Below are positions 25,999 through 33,152 of a DNA stretch of 64,000 bases, piece by piece. Source of the stretch: Peribacillus tepidiphilus (GTDB lineage Bacteria; Bacillota; Bacilli; Bacillales; DSM-1321); the NCBI RefSeq assembly GCF_009466385.1, contig NZ_WIAQ01000007.1, positions 1 to 64,000 of the forward strand. The letters are read 5' to 3'. The translations under genes were made by a program, and so were the position numbers. The notes under the pieces are model-generated. The model was not told the DNA's origin and made no database searches. It saw only the letters and a program-made list of their open reading frames with translations. Positions within the stretch are counted from its first letter, which is position 1, and each line of letters starts with the position of its first letter.

Positions 25999-26718
25999 TT
26001 GGGAACGACGGCGTTACGAAGTGCATCCTCTCATTTTAGGGAAGGGATTCAGGCAGGTTTAAGTATTGCGATTGGATACTTCCCGATTGCGCTCACTTTT
26101 GGTTTATTGGCTAAAACGACCGGTCTTAGCATGTCGGAAACAGTACTGATGAGCATGATTGTTTATGCGGGAGCCTCTCAATATATTGCATTGAATCTCA
26201 TTTCACTTGGTACGGGCGTTTCTGAAATTGTCCTAACCACATTTATTGTAAATATCCGACATTTTCTTATGACTACGTCTTTAAGTCAAAAGGTTGAGCA
26301 GGATTCATTATGGGCCAAAATTACATATGCTTTTGGGATTACGGATGAAACTTTTTCTGTTATTGCAACAAAGGAAGGGAAAGTGACAACCGGCTATGTG
26401 TTTGGTGTTGTTGGGATTTCCTATTGCAGCTGGGTATTTTTTTCAGGGGTAGGACATCTTTTCGGTGCAGGCCTTCCTCAAACCTTGCAGGAAAGCATGT
26501 CTGTTGCCTTGTATGCTATGTTTGTAGGACTCCTTTTTCCATCGTTAAAAGGAAGTAAGAAGGTTGCTTTTCTTGCAGTGACTGCTGCAGCCTTTAACAG
26601 CATATTTACTCTTTCCGGTTTACTATCTACGGGCTGGGCAATTGTTGCAGCGACGCTTTTATCGGCTACGCTTGTAGAATGGATCGAATGGGTGAAGAAA
26701 AAAGGGGGGGGCGAATGA
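25999..26718 (+). CDS. azlC: AzlC-family branched-chain amino acid exporter, large subunit
   Basis: A 239-residue membrane protein of the AzlC family, with FREGIQAGLSIAIGYFPIALTFGLLA at the start and VYAGASQYIALNLI, both diagnostic. AzlC with AzlD exports branched-chain or related amino acids. TTG 25999 follows GGGGGGA at 8 nt. Its TGA overlaps the azlD ATG by 4 bp (ATGA). This pair is not in the B. subtilis neighbourhood, and which amino acid it exports is unknown. Confidence 0.88.
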   Translation: MGTTALRSASSHFREGIQAGLSIAIGYFPIALTFGLLAKTTGLSMSETVLMSMIVYAGASQYIALNLISLGTGVSEIVLTTFIVNIRHFLMTTSLSQKVEQDSLWAKITYAFGITDETFSVIATKEGKVTTGYVFGVVGISYCSWVFFSGVGHLFGAGLPQTLQESMSVALYAMFVGLLFPSLKGSKKVAFLAVTAAAFNSIFTLSGLLSTGWAIVAATLLSATLVEWIEWVKKKGGGE

Positions 26719-27029
26719 TGGAGACTAGCACCATATTATTCATGATCATCGGCATGGGCCTTGTCACTTACATTCCTCGACTGCTGCCCTTTGTTTTATT
26801 CAAGGGAAAGGAAATGCCTCCTTTTTTACAGGGGGTTCTAAAAAACATCCCGTATGCCACACTAGGAGCATTAATATTTCCTGGTATTCTTCTTATTCAA
26901 GAGGATATTATGTTTGGAGTAGTAGGGGCGCTTGCTGCGGTTACTCTAGCTTTTATAGGAGCCAATGTCATCTTTGTCGTACTGGGCTCGATCGCTGTGT
27001 TAAGTGCCTATTCGTTTTTATTTAGCTAA
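26715..27029 (+). CDS. azlD: AzlD-family branched-chain amino acid exporter, small subunit
   Basis: A 104-residue protein with three or four helices, the AzlD partner (TYIPRLLPFVLFKGKEMPPFLQGVLKNIPYA spans its signature). Start ATG 26715 overlaps the azlC stop and has a GGGGGGG site; ATG 26718 could also serve. The pair forms the two-component exporter and ends at the terminator 27029-27078. Confidence 0.86.
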   Translation: MMETSTILFMIIGMGLVTYIPRLLPFVLFKGKEMPPFLQGVLKNIPYATLGALIFPGILLIQEDIMFGVVGALAAVTLAFIGANVIFVVLGSIAVLSAYSFLFS

Positions 27030-27078
27030 AAAGGGTAATCCCTGGATTTACATAACATTTGGGGATTACCCTTTTTTG
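27029..27078 (+). terminator. azlCD terminator
   Basis: Stem AAAGGGTAATCCC with GGGATTACCCTTT (27061-27074), then T-run. It converges on the sco gene. Confidence 0.85.
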
Positions 27079-27111
27079 CTAATAATAAAATATCATTTTT
27101 GAACAAAGTTC

Positions 27112-27138
27112 ATCAGGCGCTTTCCGCTTTTCTGTTTT
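27112..27138. repeat. Short dispersed repeat TCAGGCGCTTTCCGCTTTTCT
   Basis: The first of several near-identical 22-25-bp copies: also 31249-31271, 31371-31393, a diverged one at 51001-51020, and a partial one in reverse at 3143-3156. I recall related GAAAAGCGGAAGCGCC strings as widespread in Bacillaceae intergenic DNA. Confidence 0.7.
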
Positions 27139-27721
27139 ACAGTTGTTTCATGATGGCTTTATAAACTTTATCTTTATTAAAGCTGTTTTCACCCATTCCA
27201 AATACTTTAATGACTTCATTATCAGCGTTTAGTAAATAAGTTGCGCTTGTATGGACATACTGACCCGTACCAGGATCACGGTATTGGAAATTAAAATTAT
27301 CCGCCAGTTTTTTTATATCCTGCTTTTCTCCTCGTAGTAAATACCAACCATCTGTTTTTTCCATTTCAAACGTATCTGCATATTTTTGGAGTACCTCTTT
27401 TGTGTCTCGGACAGGGTCAAAAGTTATGGTTATAAACTCTACCTTGTCTCCAAAAACGCCTTTTTTCACCAATTCATCCCGAAGCTGCTTCATCTGAAAC
27501 GTAGTATTCGGACAAACATCCGGACATTGTGTATACATAAACTCTACAAGACGGACACGCGGCTCCATATTTTTAAAACTGTAAGCTTCACCCTTATACG
27601 TTTCTAGCGTTACGTCCTTAGGAAACTCCATTTTCGACTGTCTGTAATCCGTAAAATAATATATTCCTGTGCTGATTCCTGCCACCATTAATAGTACAAA
27701 AACAATATAGAGCTTCTTCAT
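27137..27721 (-). CDS. Sco1/SenC-family copper chaperone-like protein
   Basis: A 194-residue membrane-anchored protein of the Sco family, which supplies copper to cytochrome oxidase subunit II. The N-terminal helix (about residues 3-25) is an uncleaved or signal anchor with no lipobox. The thioredoxin-like domain holds the copper-binding TQCPDVCPNTT (CxxxC) and the later histidine in VHTSATYLL. AGGTGACG precedes ATG 27721. It is similar in kind to YpmQ. No oxidase genes are in the window. Confidence 0.86.
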   Translation of the reverse strand: MKKLYIVFVLLMVAGISTGIYYFTDYRQSKMEFPKDVTLETYKGEAYSFKNMEPRVRLVEFMYTQCPDVCPNTTFQMKQLRDELVKKGVFGDKVEFITITFDPVRDTKEVLQKYADTFEMEKTDGWYLLRGEKQDIKKLADNFNFQYRDPGTGQYVHTSATYLLNADNEVIKVFGMGENSFNKDKVYKAIMKQL

Positions 27722-27780
27722 ACGTCACCTCAAAAACAAGTTGATTTATTTAGGGTAATTGAATAAATGCTATTAAAATG

Positions 27781-27798
27781 ATGAATATATATATTCAT
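27781..27798. promoter_or_regulatory. Perfect 18-bp AT palindrome before yhfN
   Basis: ATGAATATATATATTCAT is fully self-complementary and lies between the divergent sco and yhfN genes. It could be an operator; the binding protein is unknown. AT-rich chance is possible. Confidence 0.35.
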
Positions 27799-27966
27799 GA
27801 TACATGACCAATGATCGGTTGGGAAAAGAAAAATAGGAAAAACATTGAAGATTATTTGAACTTTTTCTTTTTTCTAAATGACAAAGGATGGCTAAAAAAA
27901 TTATTGTTCTAAGTTGTCCATTTTTATCTAAACTAGTAATGCAGGTTATTTATTAGGGGGGAGAAT

Positions 27967-29232
27967 ATGGCAAGAAAGCTTGTGTTTTATTCCGTGCTAG
28001 TGTATCTATTTATAGCCGGATTATTGTATATGTATATTTTTAAATGGGCTGATACAAGCATTCCGGCTTCGTATAAAGGATCATCGGCAGATCCTAGGAC
28101 TTTTATGAATGGGAGAGAACTGCTTTTAAGTGAAGAATACTCGGAAATTCGAAACTACCTGTTTTTTCTGTCCACACCATATGAATGGCTATTTTATCTC
28201 ATCATTTTAGTAGCGGGTTTTTCTGTACGATTTGAAAAATCTTCTTCAGTTTTCAAGAAAATCGGAATTTTGAACAATGCTATTTACTTGTTTTGGCTTT
28301 CAATTGTTTCTTATTTGGTTGTATTTCCATTTAATTATGCCGGGTATTATTTATCCAAAAAATACAATATTTCTACCCAATCCTTCTCTTCATGGATGAA
28401 GGATGAGGTGATCGATTTTTGGGTGAATTTTGGACTTATGATCATCATCGTTTCCGTATTGTATTGGCTTATGAAAAAGAGTGCAAAGCGTTGGTGGTTG
28501 TATGCTTGGATGCTATCGGTACCATTTACTCTTTTTCTTATGTTTGTACAGCCTGTTTTAATTGATCCTCTTTATAATGATTTTTATCCACTAAAAAATA
28601 AAGTGCTCGAAGAGAAAATATTGGAACTTGCTGAAGAGGCAAAAATTCCTGCAGATCATGTGTATGAAGTGAACATGGCTGAAAAAACAAACAGCATGAA
28701 TGCCTACGTCACGGGTATCGGCTCTAACTCTAGAATCGTGCTATGGGATACAACACTGAATAAATTAAGCGAAGATGAGATCCTTTTCATAATGGCTCAT
28801 GAGATGGCTCATTATGTGGAGAAGCATATTTATATTGGAATTGCGGGGTATTTACTTCTAACGCTTGTGGGTTTGTGGTTGACTTCCAAGCTAATGAATG
28901 TGATGATCCGGAAGTGGGGAGGGGTACTCAACATTTCCTCTATCTCAAGAATTCAATCATTGCCTTTGTTTCTGCTCATCATTTCAGTCCTATTATTTGC
29001 TTCGAGTCCAATTACGAATGCGGTTTCCCGTCATCAGGAGAGGAGAGCTGATGCGTATGCTATTGAAATGACAAAGGATAAAAAAGCAGCAGTCAGCACT
29101 TTCCAAGAACTTTCCAAAGCAGGTTTAAGCCAGGTTAACCCGCCTTTGCTGGTGAAAATTTTCCGCTACAGTCATCCGACGATGCTTGAACGGATCTCGA
29201 CTTTGGAGCAATATGACGAGAAACAAAAATAA
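27967..29232 (+). CDS. yhfN: YhfN, M48 (Ste24-like) membrane protease
   Basis: A 421-residue integral membrane zinc metalloprotease. About six helices surround the catalytic MAHEMAHYVEKH (HExxH, about residue 277), with the third ligand in the RRADAYAIE stretch near residue 357. Length and topology match YhfN and CAAX protease 1 homologues. GGGGGGAG precedes ATG 27967. In B. subtilis yhfN is also close to comK. The stop is followed by the duplicated terminator created by element copy 2. Confidence 0.9.
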   Translation: MARKLVFYSVLVYLFIAGLLYMYIFKWADTSIPASYKGSSADPRTFMNGRELLLSEEYSEIRNYLFFLSTPYEWLFYLIILVAGFSVRFEKSSSVFKKIGILNNAIYLFWLSIVSYLVVFPFNYAGYYLSKKYNISTQSFSSWMKDEVIDFWVNFGLMIIIVSVLYWLMKKSAKRWWLYAWMLSVPFTLFLMFVQPVLIDPLYNDFYPLKNKVLEEKILELAEEAKIPADHVYEVNMAEKTNSMNAYVTGIGSNSRIVLWDTTLNKLSEDEILFIMAHEMAHYVEKHIYIGIAGYLLLTLVGLWLTSKLMNVMIRKWGGVLNISSISRIQSLPLFLLIISVLLFASSPITNAVSRHQERRADAYAIEMTKDKKAAVSTFQELSKAGLSQVNPPLLVKIFRYSHPTMLERISTLEQYDEKQK

Positions 29233-29443
29233 AAAAGAAACCTTGCGAGGTTTATTTCAGACTGTTGACAAACGCTCGCATTCTTCGTCACGAACCCTCC
29301 TCCGGTGCTCATTACCGTCTATGGTAACTCCGCTCCTCGCACGGGTTCGTTCCTCGACTGACAAGCGTTTTCAATCAGTCTGAAAGTGCATGAAATATAC
29401 TTTGTCTACACTCTAAAAATAAAAAAGAAACCTTGCGAGGTTT
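29225..29443 (+). mobile_element. 157-bp palindromic element, copy 2, in the yhfN terminator
   Basis: The core 29258-29414 is again 157 bp and differs from copies 1 and 3 by 9 substitutions and no gaps, several in the apical loop. A 29-bp direct repeat ending CCTTGCGAGGTTT flanks it (29225-29253 and 29415-29443). Each copy contains the hairpin AAACCT-TGCG-AGGTTT; the right copy runs on into CTTTTTT as the working terminator. Four bases (ATTT) separate the left repeat from the core. No coding capacity. Confidence 0.85.
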
Positions 29444-29518
29444 CTTTTTTATTCTCATTAAATCCTGCTGACCGCTTAGATATCAAACATCATCCCTAGG
29501 AATACTTTCCTCATGTAC

Positions 29519-29758
29519 TTAGCTTCCAAATTTCTTCATCAACGTTTTCATTTCTTTACTCAGTTCGTTAAATAGCTCATGGTTCTTCATGTCGAGGGCT
29601 TCATCGATTTTCTTTAAGAGCTTTTCTTTTTCCAGCTTTAAAATAGATTCATGAATCATCATTTCGATAAAGAGATCCTGCATAAACGTTTCTTTTTGTT
29701 TATTCTTATTCATTGCAGAAGCTTTCATCATTTCAGTGTAAGATTTTTCGTGGTTCAT
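29519..29758 (-). CDS. IDEAL-domain small protein
   Basis: A 79-residue charged, helical protein. The IDEAL domain is visible in the second half (LLKKIDEALDMKNHELFNELS, around residues 44-65), preceded by a helical region with MMIHESILKLEKEK. IDEAL-domain proteins occur in bacilli as small adaptors, some with related domains in competence-linked proteins. Its position next to comK makes that tempting but unproved. GGGGTGA precedes ATG 29758. Confidence 0.8.
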   Translation of the reverse strand: MNHEKSYTEMMKASAMNKNKQKETFMQDLFIEMMIHESILKLEKEKLLKKIDEALDMKNHELFNELSKEMKTLMKKFGS

Positions 29759-29910
29759 GAAACATCACCCCTGACACCTTTTTAATATTATATGGAATAG
29801 AGGTGATAAAATCAACTGAAAATTTAAAATATTTTCAAAGTGTATTTAGTAAAACAGTGGTTCTTTATTTTTATTGGAAATTTTGTGAATTTTGAGGTTA
29901 TATTTTTTCC

Positions 29911-29924
29911 TAGTATGATATAAT
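29911..29924 (+). promoter_or_regulatory. comK extended -10 promoter
   Basis: TATAAT (29919-29924) with TG two bases before it (TGATATAAT) and no good -35 at 17 bp. An extended -10 without -35 fits a promoter that needs activators, as comK does. I could not find two clean AAAA-N5-TTTT K-boxes, though the upstream 150 bp is rich in A and T tracts. Confidence 0.5.
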
Positions 29925-29962
29925 AGATATGGTAAAAAATGTATTGTAAAGGAGAAGAGCCA

Positions 29963-30520
29963 ATGAAAAAAGGTGAAAGAATAATAGAAGAGTATGAAAT
30001 AAACCCTTATACTTTGCTTGTGAAGCCGATTGCCTATGGAAGTAAAACCTATTCCTACATAACAGAGTTAGATGCGGAATTTATCTCGCCGTTTAAGCCG
30101 ATAGAAATCATTAAATACAGCTGTGAGTACTATGGCTCCAGTTACGAAGGCAGAAAGGAAGGAACGCGCAGTTTAACAGGGATCACTCACAAATCACCCA
30201 TTGCTATTGACCCTACGAGTTCCATTTTTTTCTTTCCCACTCACTCTCCAGCCAGTCCTCAATGCATGTGGGTTTCCCATGAACACATCTCTTCTATCTT
30301 TAAGCACACTTCGAAAGAATCCAAAATACTATTCCGGAACAGATGCAATGTTACAATTCCTGTTTCTTTTGGCACCATCGAAAATCAAATCCTGCGTACG
30401 GCATTATTAAAAACGAGGCTCGTACAGCGAATTGCCGAAACAGAGAGGAAAATGTATTACATATACTCCGAAAGAAATCGGAAAAGTTTGTCTCAGCCTA
30501 TTGATCTAATTGAAAAATAA
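29963..30520 (+). CDS. comK: ComK, competence transcription factor
   Basis: A 185-residue protein recognised as ComK, the master activator of competence genes, which binds AT-rich K-boxes as paired dimers. The family landmarks are present: IEEYEINPYTLLVKPIAYGSK, KYSCEYYGSSYEGRKEGT, and HKSPIAIDPTSSIFFFPT...PQCMWVSHEH. Start ATG 29963 has AAGGAG 8 nt upstream; ATG 29939 lacks one. The stop is only 2 bp from the stop of the convergent yhjD, leaving no room for a terminator. Confidence 0.94.
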   Translation: MKKGERIIEEYEINPYTLLVKPIAYGSKTYSYITELDAEFISPFKPIEIIKYSCEYYGSSYEGRKEGTRSLTGITHKSPIAIDPTSSIFFFPTHSPASPQCMWVSHEHISSIFKHTSKESKILFRNRCNVTIPVSFGTIENQILRTALLKTRLVQRIAETERKMYYIYSERNRKSLSQPIDLIEK

Positions 30521-30522
30521 AG

Positions 30523-30942
30523 TCAAGAAAGTGTTGAATGGCCGATTTGATCCGGCTTCTTTTGTATGGATATTTTTTGCGTTTCAGATAATCTTTTGTA
30601 CAGATAGTAGTGCATCAGCTCTTCTACTTTGTTTCGAATTCGTGGATTAAAGTAGTTATGGTATTCTTCGTAGCCTTTGTAAAGAAACAAAAACATTGTA
30701 AAAGTATCATCACGCTTCGTTTGGCTAACCTTAATATTTTCCTTCCGCAAATACCTCTTTACCTCTGCAAGTTCAGTTTGAACAGCTTTCATCGCCTGTT
30801 CGATTAACTCCTTATATGGCCTTTTCAGTTTAAAATCACCTTTTTCCAAAAGCAGCAGATCACGATTAAGCACGGTAAGGACCATTGGTAGGTAAATAGC
30901 CTGTTCAATCATGTCACGGTCATGTTCAGGAATTCTCGTCAT
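30523..30942 (-). CDS. yhjD: YhjD, uncharacterised helical protein
   Basis: A 139-residue basic, mostly helical protein resembling YhjD of B. subtilis, which lies in the same place. It contains YLPMVLTVLNRDLLLLEKGDFKLKRPYKE and a middle stretch KRDDTFTMFLFLYKGYEEYHNYFNPRIRNKVEELMHYYLYKRL. No catalytic motif or membrane segment is seen. It converges on comK with almost no gap. Function unknown. Confidence 0.78.
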   Translation of the reverse strand: MTRIPEHDRDMIEQAIYLPMVLTVLNRDLLLLEKGDFKLKRPYKELIEQAMKAVQTELAEVKRYLRKENIKVSQTKRDDTFTMFLFLYKGYEEYHNYFNPRIRNKVEELMHYYLYKRLSETQKISIQKKPDQIGHSTLS

Positions 30943-31097
30943 GCTCCTTCCTCCTTAAGCTGTCACTTTTTCATAGTATATGCTAGGTTATTTAAAAATA
31001 TGAGAACATTTGTTCTGTTTTTATCGTAACTAAAATTTTAAAAGTATGCAACTCCAAATGATGGAGAACAGCATGCATTGATCGGTTGCCAGGAGCA

Positions 31098-31240
31098 AAA
31101 TATCGGTCGTCTATAGGGAGTAGGCAGACCGTAAAAAAGGTTTCGTTTAAATCACCAGGGTTTTCGCTTAAATCGAGGGTATTTTCGCTTAAATCAAAGG
31201 GATGAACGCTTAAATCAAAGCACTGAACGCTTAAATCAAC
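31098..31240. repeat. 21-bp repeat cluster 2 (inverted homologue of cluster 1)
   Basis: Reading left to right: one ATATCGGTCGTCTATAG unit (31100-31116), a spacer, then five CGCTTAAATC-type units at about 21-bp spacing. Its reverse complement matches 7005-7145 in order, including GATTTAAGCGTTCAGTGC and ACCTTTTTNAC. It sits between divergent yhjD and yhjE. The minus-strand frame (DLSVQCF DLSVHPF...) is a repeat translation. Confidence 0.8.
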
Positions 31241-31248
31241 TTCTTCCA

Positions 31249-31393
31249 AATCAGGCGCTTTCCGCTTTTCTTTGTCTAGCTCCAAGCGCCAGCTCTTCGG
31301 GTAAAATAACCTTCCCCCTGCGAAGTCTTTGGGACTTCTTCGGGTGAAGAACATTTTCCCGACAGAGCTAATCAGGCGCTTTCCGCTTTTCTG
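31249..31393. repeat. Pair of short direct repeats bracketing a hairpin-rich spacer
   Basis: ATCAGGCGCTTTCCGCTTTT occurs at 31250-31269 and 31371-31390. Between them are TAGCTCCAAGCGCCAGCTC and the hairpin GAAGTC...GACTTC. With the cluster before it, this accounts for the 530-bp gap between yhjD and yhjE. Confidence 0.75.
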
Positions 31394-31476
31394 TTTGCAA
31401 ATTTTGAAGATTTAGGCTAAGAATAAGTATGTACAGTACTAGCTTGTAAATCATTGTGTTTAATTAGGAGAATTTT

Positions 31477-32088
31477 ATGGGATTTGAGGGTTTTCAGGAG
31501 TTTTTTACACTCGAAAATATTAAGGATTTATTGAATGAGTACCGTTCATTTGGTCCGGTACCAGCGATTTTGCTTCCATTTTTTGAAGCGTTTCTTCCAT
31601 TTTTGCCGCTGTTCATTTTTGTAATGGCTAACACGAATGCTTTTGGACTCTGGGTAGGATTTTTATTGTCATGGATTGGCTCATCGCTCGGAGCGCTAAT
31701 GGTGTTTTTACTAGTGAAAAAATATGGCCATACAAAAGTATTAACATTCCTCAAAAATAATAAGCAGGTTCATAAATTGACAAATTGGGTTGACCATCAT
31801 GGGTTTGGACCAATTTTTGTTCTGTTGTGCTTTCCGTTTACTCCATCTGCTGTTGTGAATGTTGTGGCAGGCCTTTCTCATATAAACATGATCCAGTATT
31901 CATTGGCTGTTTTGGCTGGGAAGTTAGTCATGATTTTTACCATTAGCTTCGTTGGATATGATATCCCTTCGCTCATTAAGCAGCCAATTAGGACAGCTAT
32001 CGTTTTAATCATTATTTTTATTCTTTGGTATGTTGGAAAAAGAATTGAAGTAAGATTAAATAAAAGTCTTGAAAGACATAATGGATAA
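31477..32088 (+). CDS. yhjE: YhjE, DedA/VTT-family membrane protein
   Basis: A 203-residue membrane protein of the SNARE-associated/VTT (DedA-like) family, linked to lipid flipping across the membrane in better-studied members. The core FFEAFLPFLPLFIFVMANTNAFG and FPFTPSAVVNVVAGLSHI are characteristic. About five helices. AGGAG precedes ATG 31477. It is followed after 39 bp by the signal-peptidase gene, as in B. subtilis. Confidence 0.88.
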   Translation: MGFEGFQEFFTLENIKDLLNEYRSFGPVPAILLPFFEAFLPFLPLFIFVMANTNAFGLWVGFLLSWIGSSLGALMVFLLVKKYGHTKVLTFLKNNKQVHKLTNWVDHHGFGPIFVLLCFPFTPSAVVNVVAGLSHINMIQYSLAVLAGKLVMIFTISFVGYDIPSLIKQPIRTAIVLIIIFILWYVGKRIEVRLNKSLERHNG

Positions 32089-32127
32089 TATACAGTACGG
32101 ACCAAAGCAGCAAATGGAGGGAATGAG

Positions 32128-32679
32128 ATGGCAGAAGAGAAGGGCAGCATTTTTTTGGACTGGCTTAAAGCAGCTGCACTGGGGATCATCTTGTTTTTCC
32201 TTGTAAACACTTTTCTTTTTTCAAGCTATGAAGTGGAGGGGAAATCAATGGAACCGACATTGGAGGATGGAGACCGGCTTGTTGTGAATAAAATCGGTTA
32301 CCAAATTTCCGACATGAATCGGTTCGATGTCATTGTTTTCCATGGAGGAAATGAGGACTACGTCAAAAGAGTAATCGGTCTTCCTGGAGATCAGATCCGT
32401 TATGAGAATGACCAATTATTTATTAATGGAAAGAAGTATGACGAACCTTATCTTAATCAATATAAGAATCCGCTTATTGGTCAAAAGCTAACAGGGGACT
32501 TTGTGCTGTCGGATTTAACAGGAGTGGAAATAGTCCCCGAAAACCGCTTATTTGTTATGGGGGATAATCGTCTTGAAAGCCTTGATAGTAGGCACTTTGG
32601 TTTTGTATCGATAAAGGATGTAGTAGGAAAAGTAGAAGTCAGGTATTGGCCGCTTGAAAAATTTAATACGAAGTTTTAA
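32128..32679 (+). CDS. sipV: SipV, type I signal peptidase
   Basis: A 183-residue signal peptidase that cleaves signal peptides of secreted proteins at the outer membrane face. One N-terminal helix (about residues 14-32) is followed by the catalytic Ser40 in GKSMEPT, Lys80 in YVKRVIGLPGD, and the box E MGDNRLESLDSRHFG. All four family boxes are intact. Its place after yhjE corresponds to B. subtilis sipV; S/T/U/V/W subtype is given by synteny only. Confidence 0.92.
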   Translation: MAEEKGSIFLDWLKAAALGIILFFLVNTFLFSSYEVEGKSMEPTLEDGDRLVVNKIGYQISDMNRFDVIVFHGGNEDYVKRVIGLPGDQIRYENDQLFINGKKYDEPYLNQYKNPLIGQKLTGDFVLSDLTGVEIVPENRLFVMGDNRLESLDSRHFGFVSIKDVVGKVEVRYWPLEKFNTKF

Positions 32680-32680
32680 A

Positions 32681-32762
32681 AAGGACGACTCTTAAAAGGT
32701 TTTACATTCTTTCATTCACAAGTGGTGAAGGAGGGAGATAAATGGAGTTGTCCTTTTAATTT
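32681..32762 (+). terminator. sipV terminator with 52-nt loop
   Basis: AAAAGGACGACTC (about 32681-32692) pairs with GAGTTGTCCTTTT (about 32745-32757) over 13 bp with one wobble, then AATTT. The loop of about 52 nt is unusually long. Confidence 0.55.
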
Positions 32763-33025
32763 AGCTGTTTTCGTAAAGTTTGTTGCTTTTATAGTGTAAT
32801 TTACCTTTAACGATCTGAGGTGATTGTAGCGGATGGCATTTGACTCCTCGAAAATGCATTCGCATTTCCTTCGTGCGGAGTTTATTCGAGAAAGCTTATT
32901 CAATGTCCTGGGGAAAAAGAGGGAAGTGGGAGACCTCACAGGCGGTAACGCCGAGGAGTGACATCCCTCCCCGCGGAAAGCAAGTGCCTCTTGCTGCAAT
33001 CAACGGACAAACTTTATAGTCCCTG
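32755..33025. repeat. MITE-like repeat family 2, full copy B
   Basis: The reverse-orientation partner of copy A. Inverted repeats at 32820-32844 and 32980-33004 (GTGATTGTAGCGG... and ...GCTGCAATCAAC). Interior G/C stems and the outer tails are also conserved. It occupies the gap between sipV and addB. Confidence 0.8.
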
Positions 33026-33152
33026 AATTCTACTAACAATTTTTCAGCAAAAATCCTCTCCTAATTTAAATCGGTTATCCAAAAATTTGACAGGTTTTTT
33101 GATATACTTGAAAGTACAAGTAACATCGTAATCTTAAAGGGGGGTATGAAGC

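Noticed and set aside
29770-29918. ComK K-boxes before comK
   Set aside because: Several A and T tracts exist, but none forms AAAA-N5-TTTT pairs at the spacings known for ComK sites.
30992-31354. Minus-strand 120-codon frame with DLSV/DLSE heptads
   Set aside because: It arises from the GATTTAAGCG repeat cluster and adjacent dispersed repeats, not from a conserved gene.
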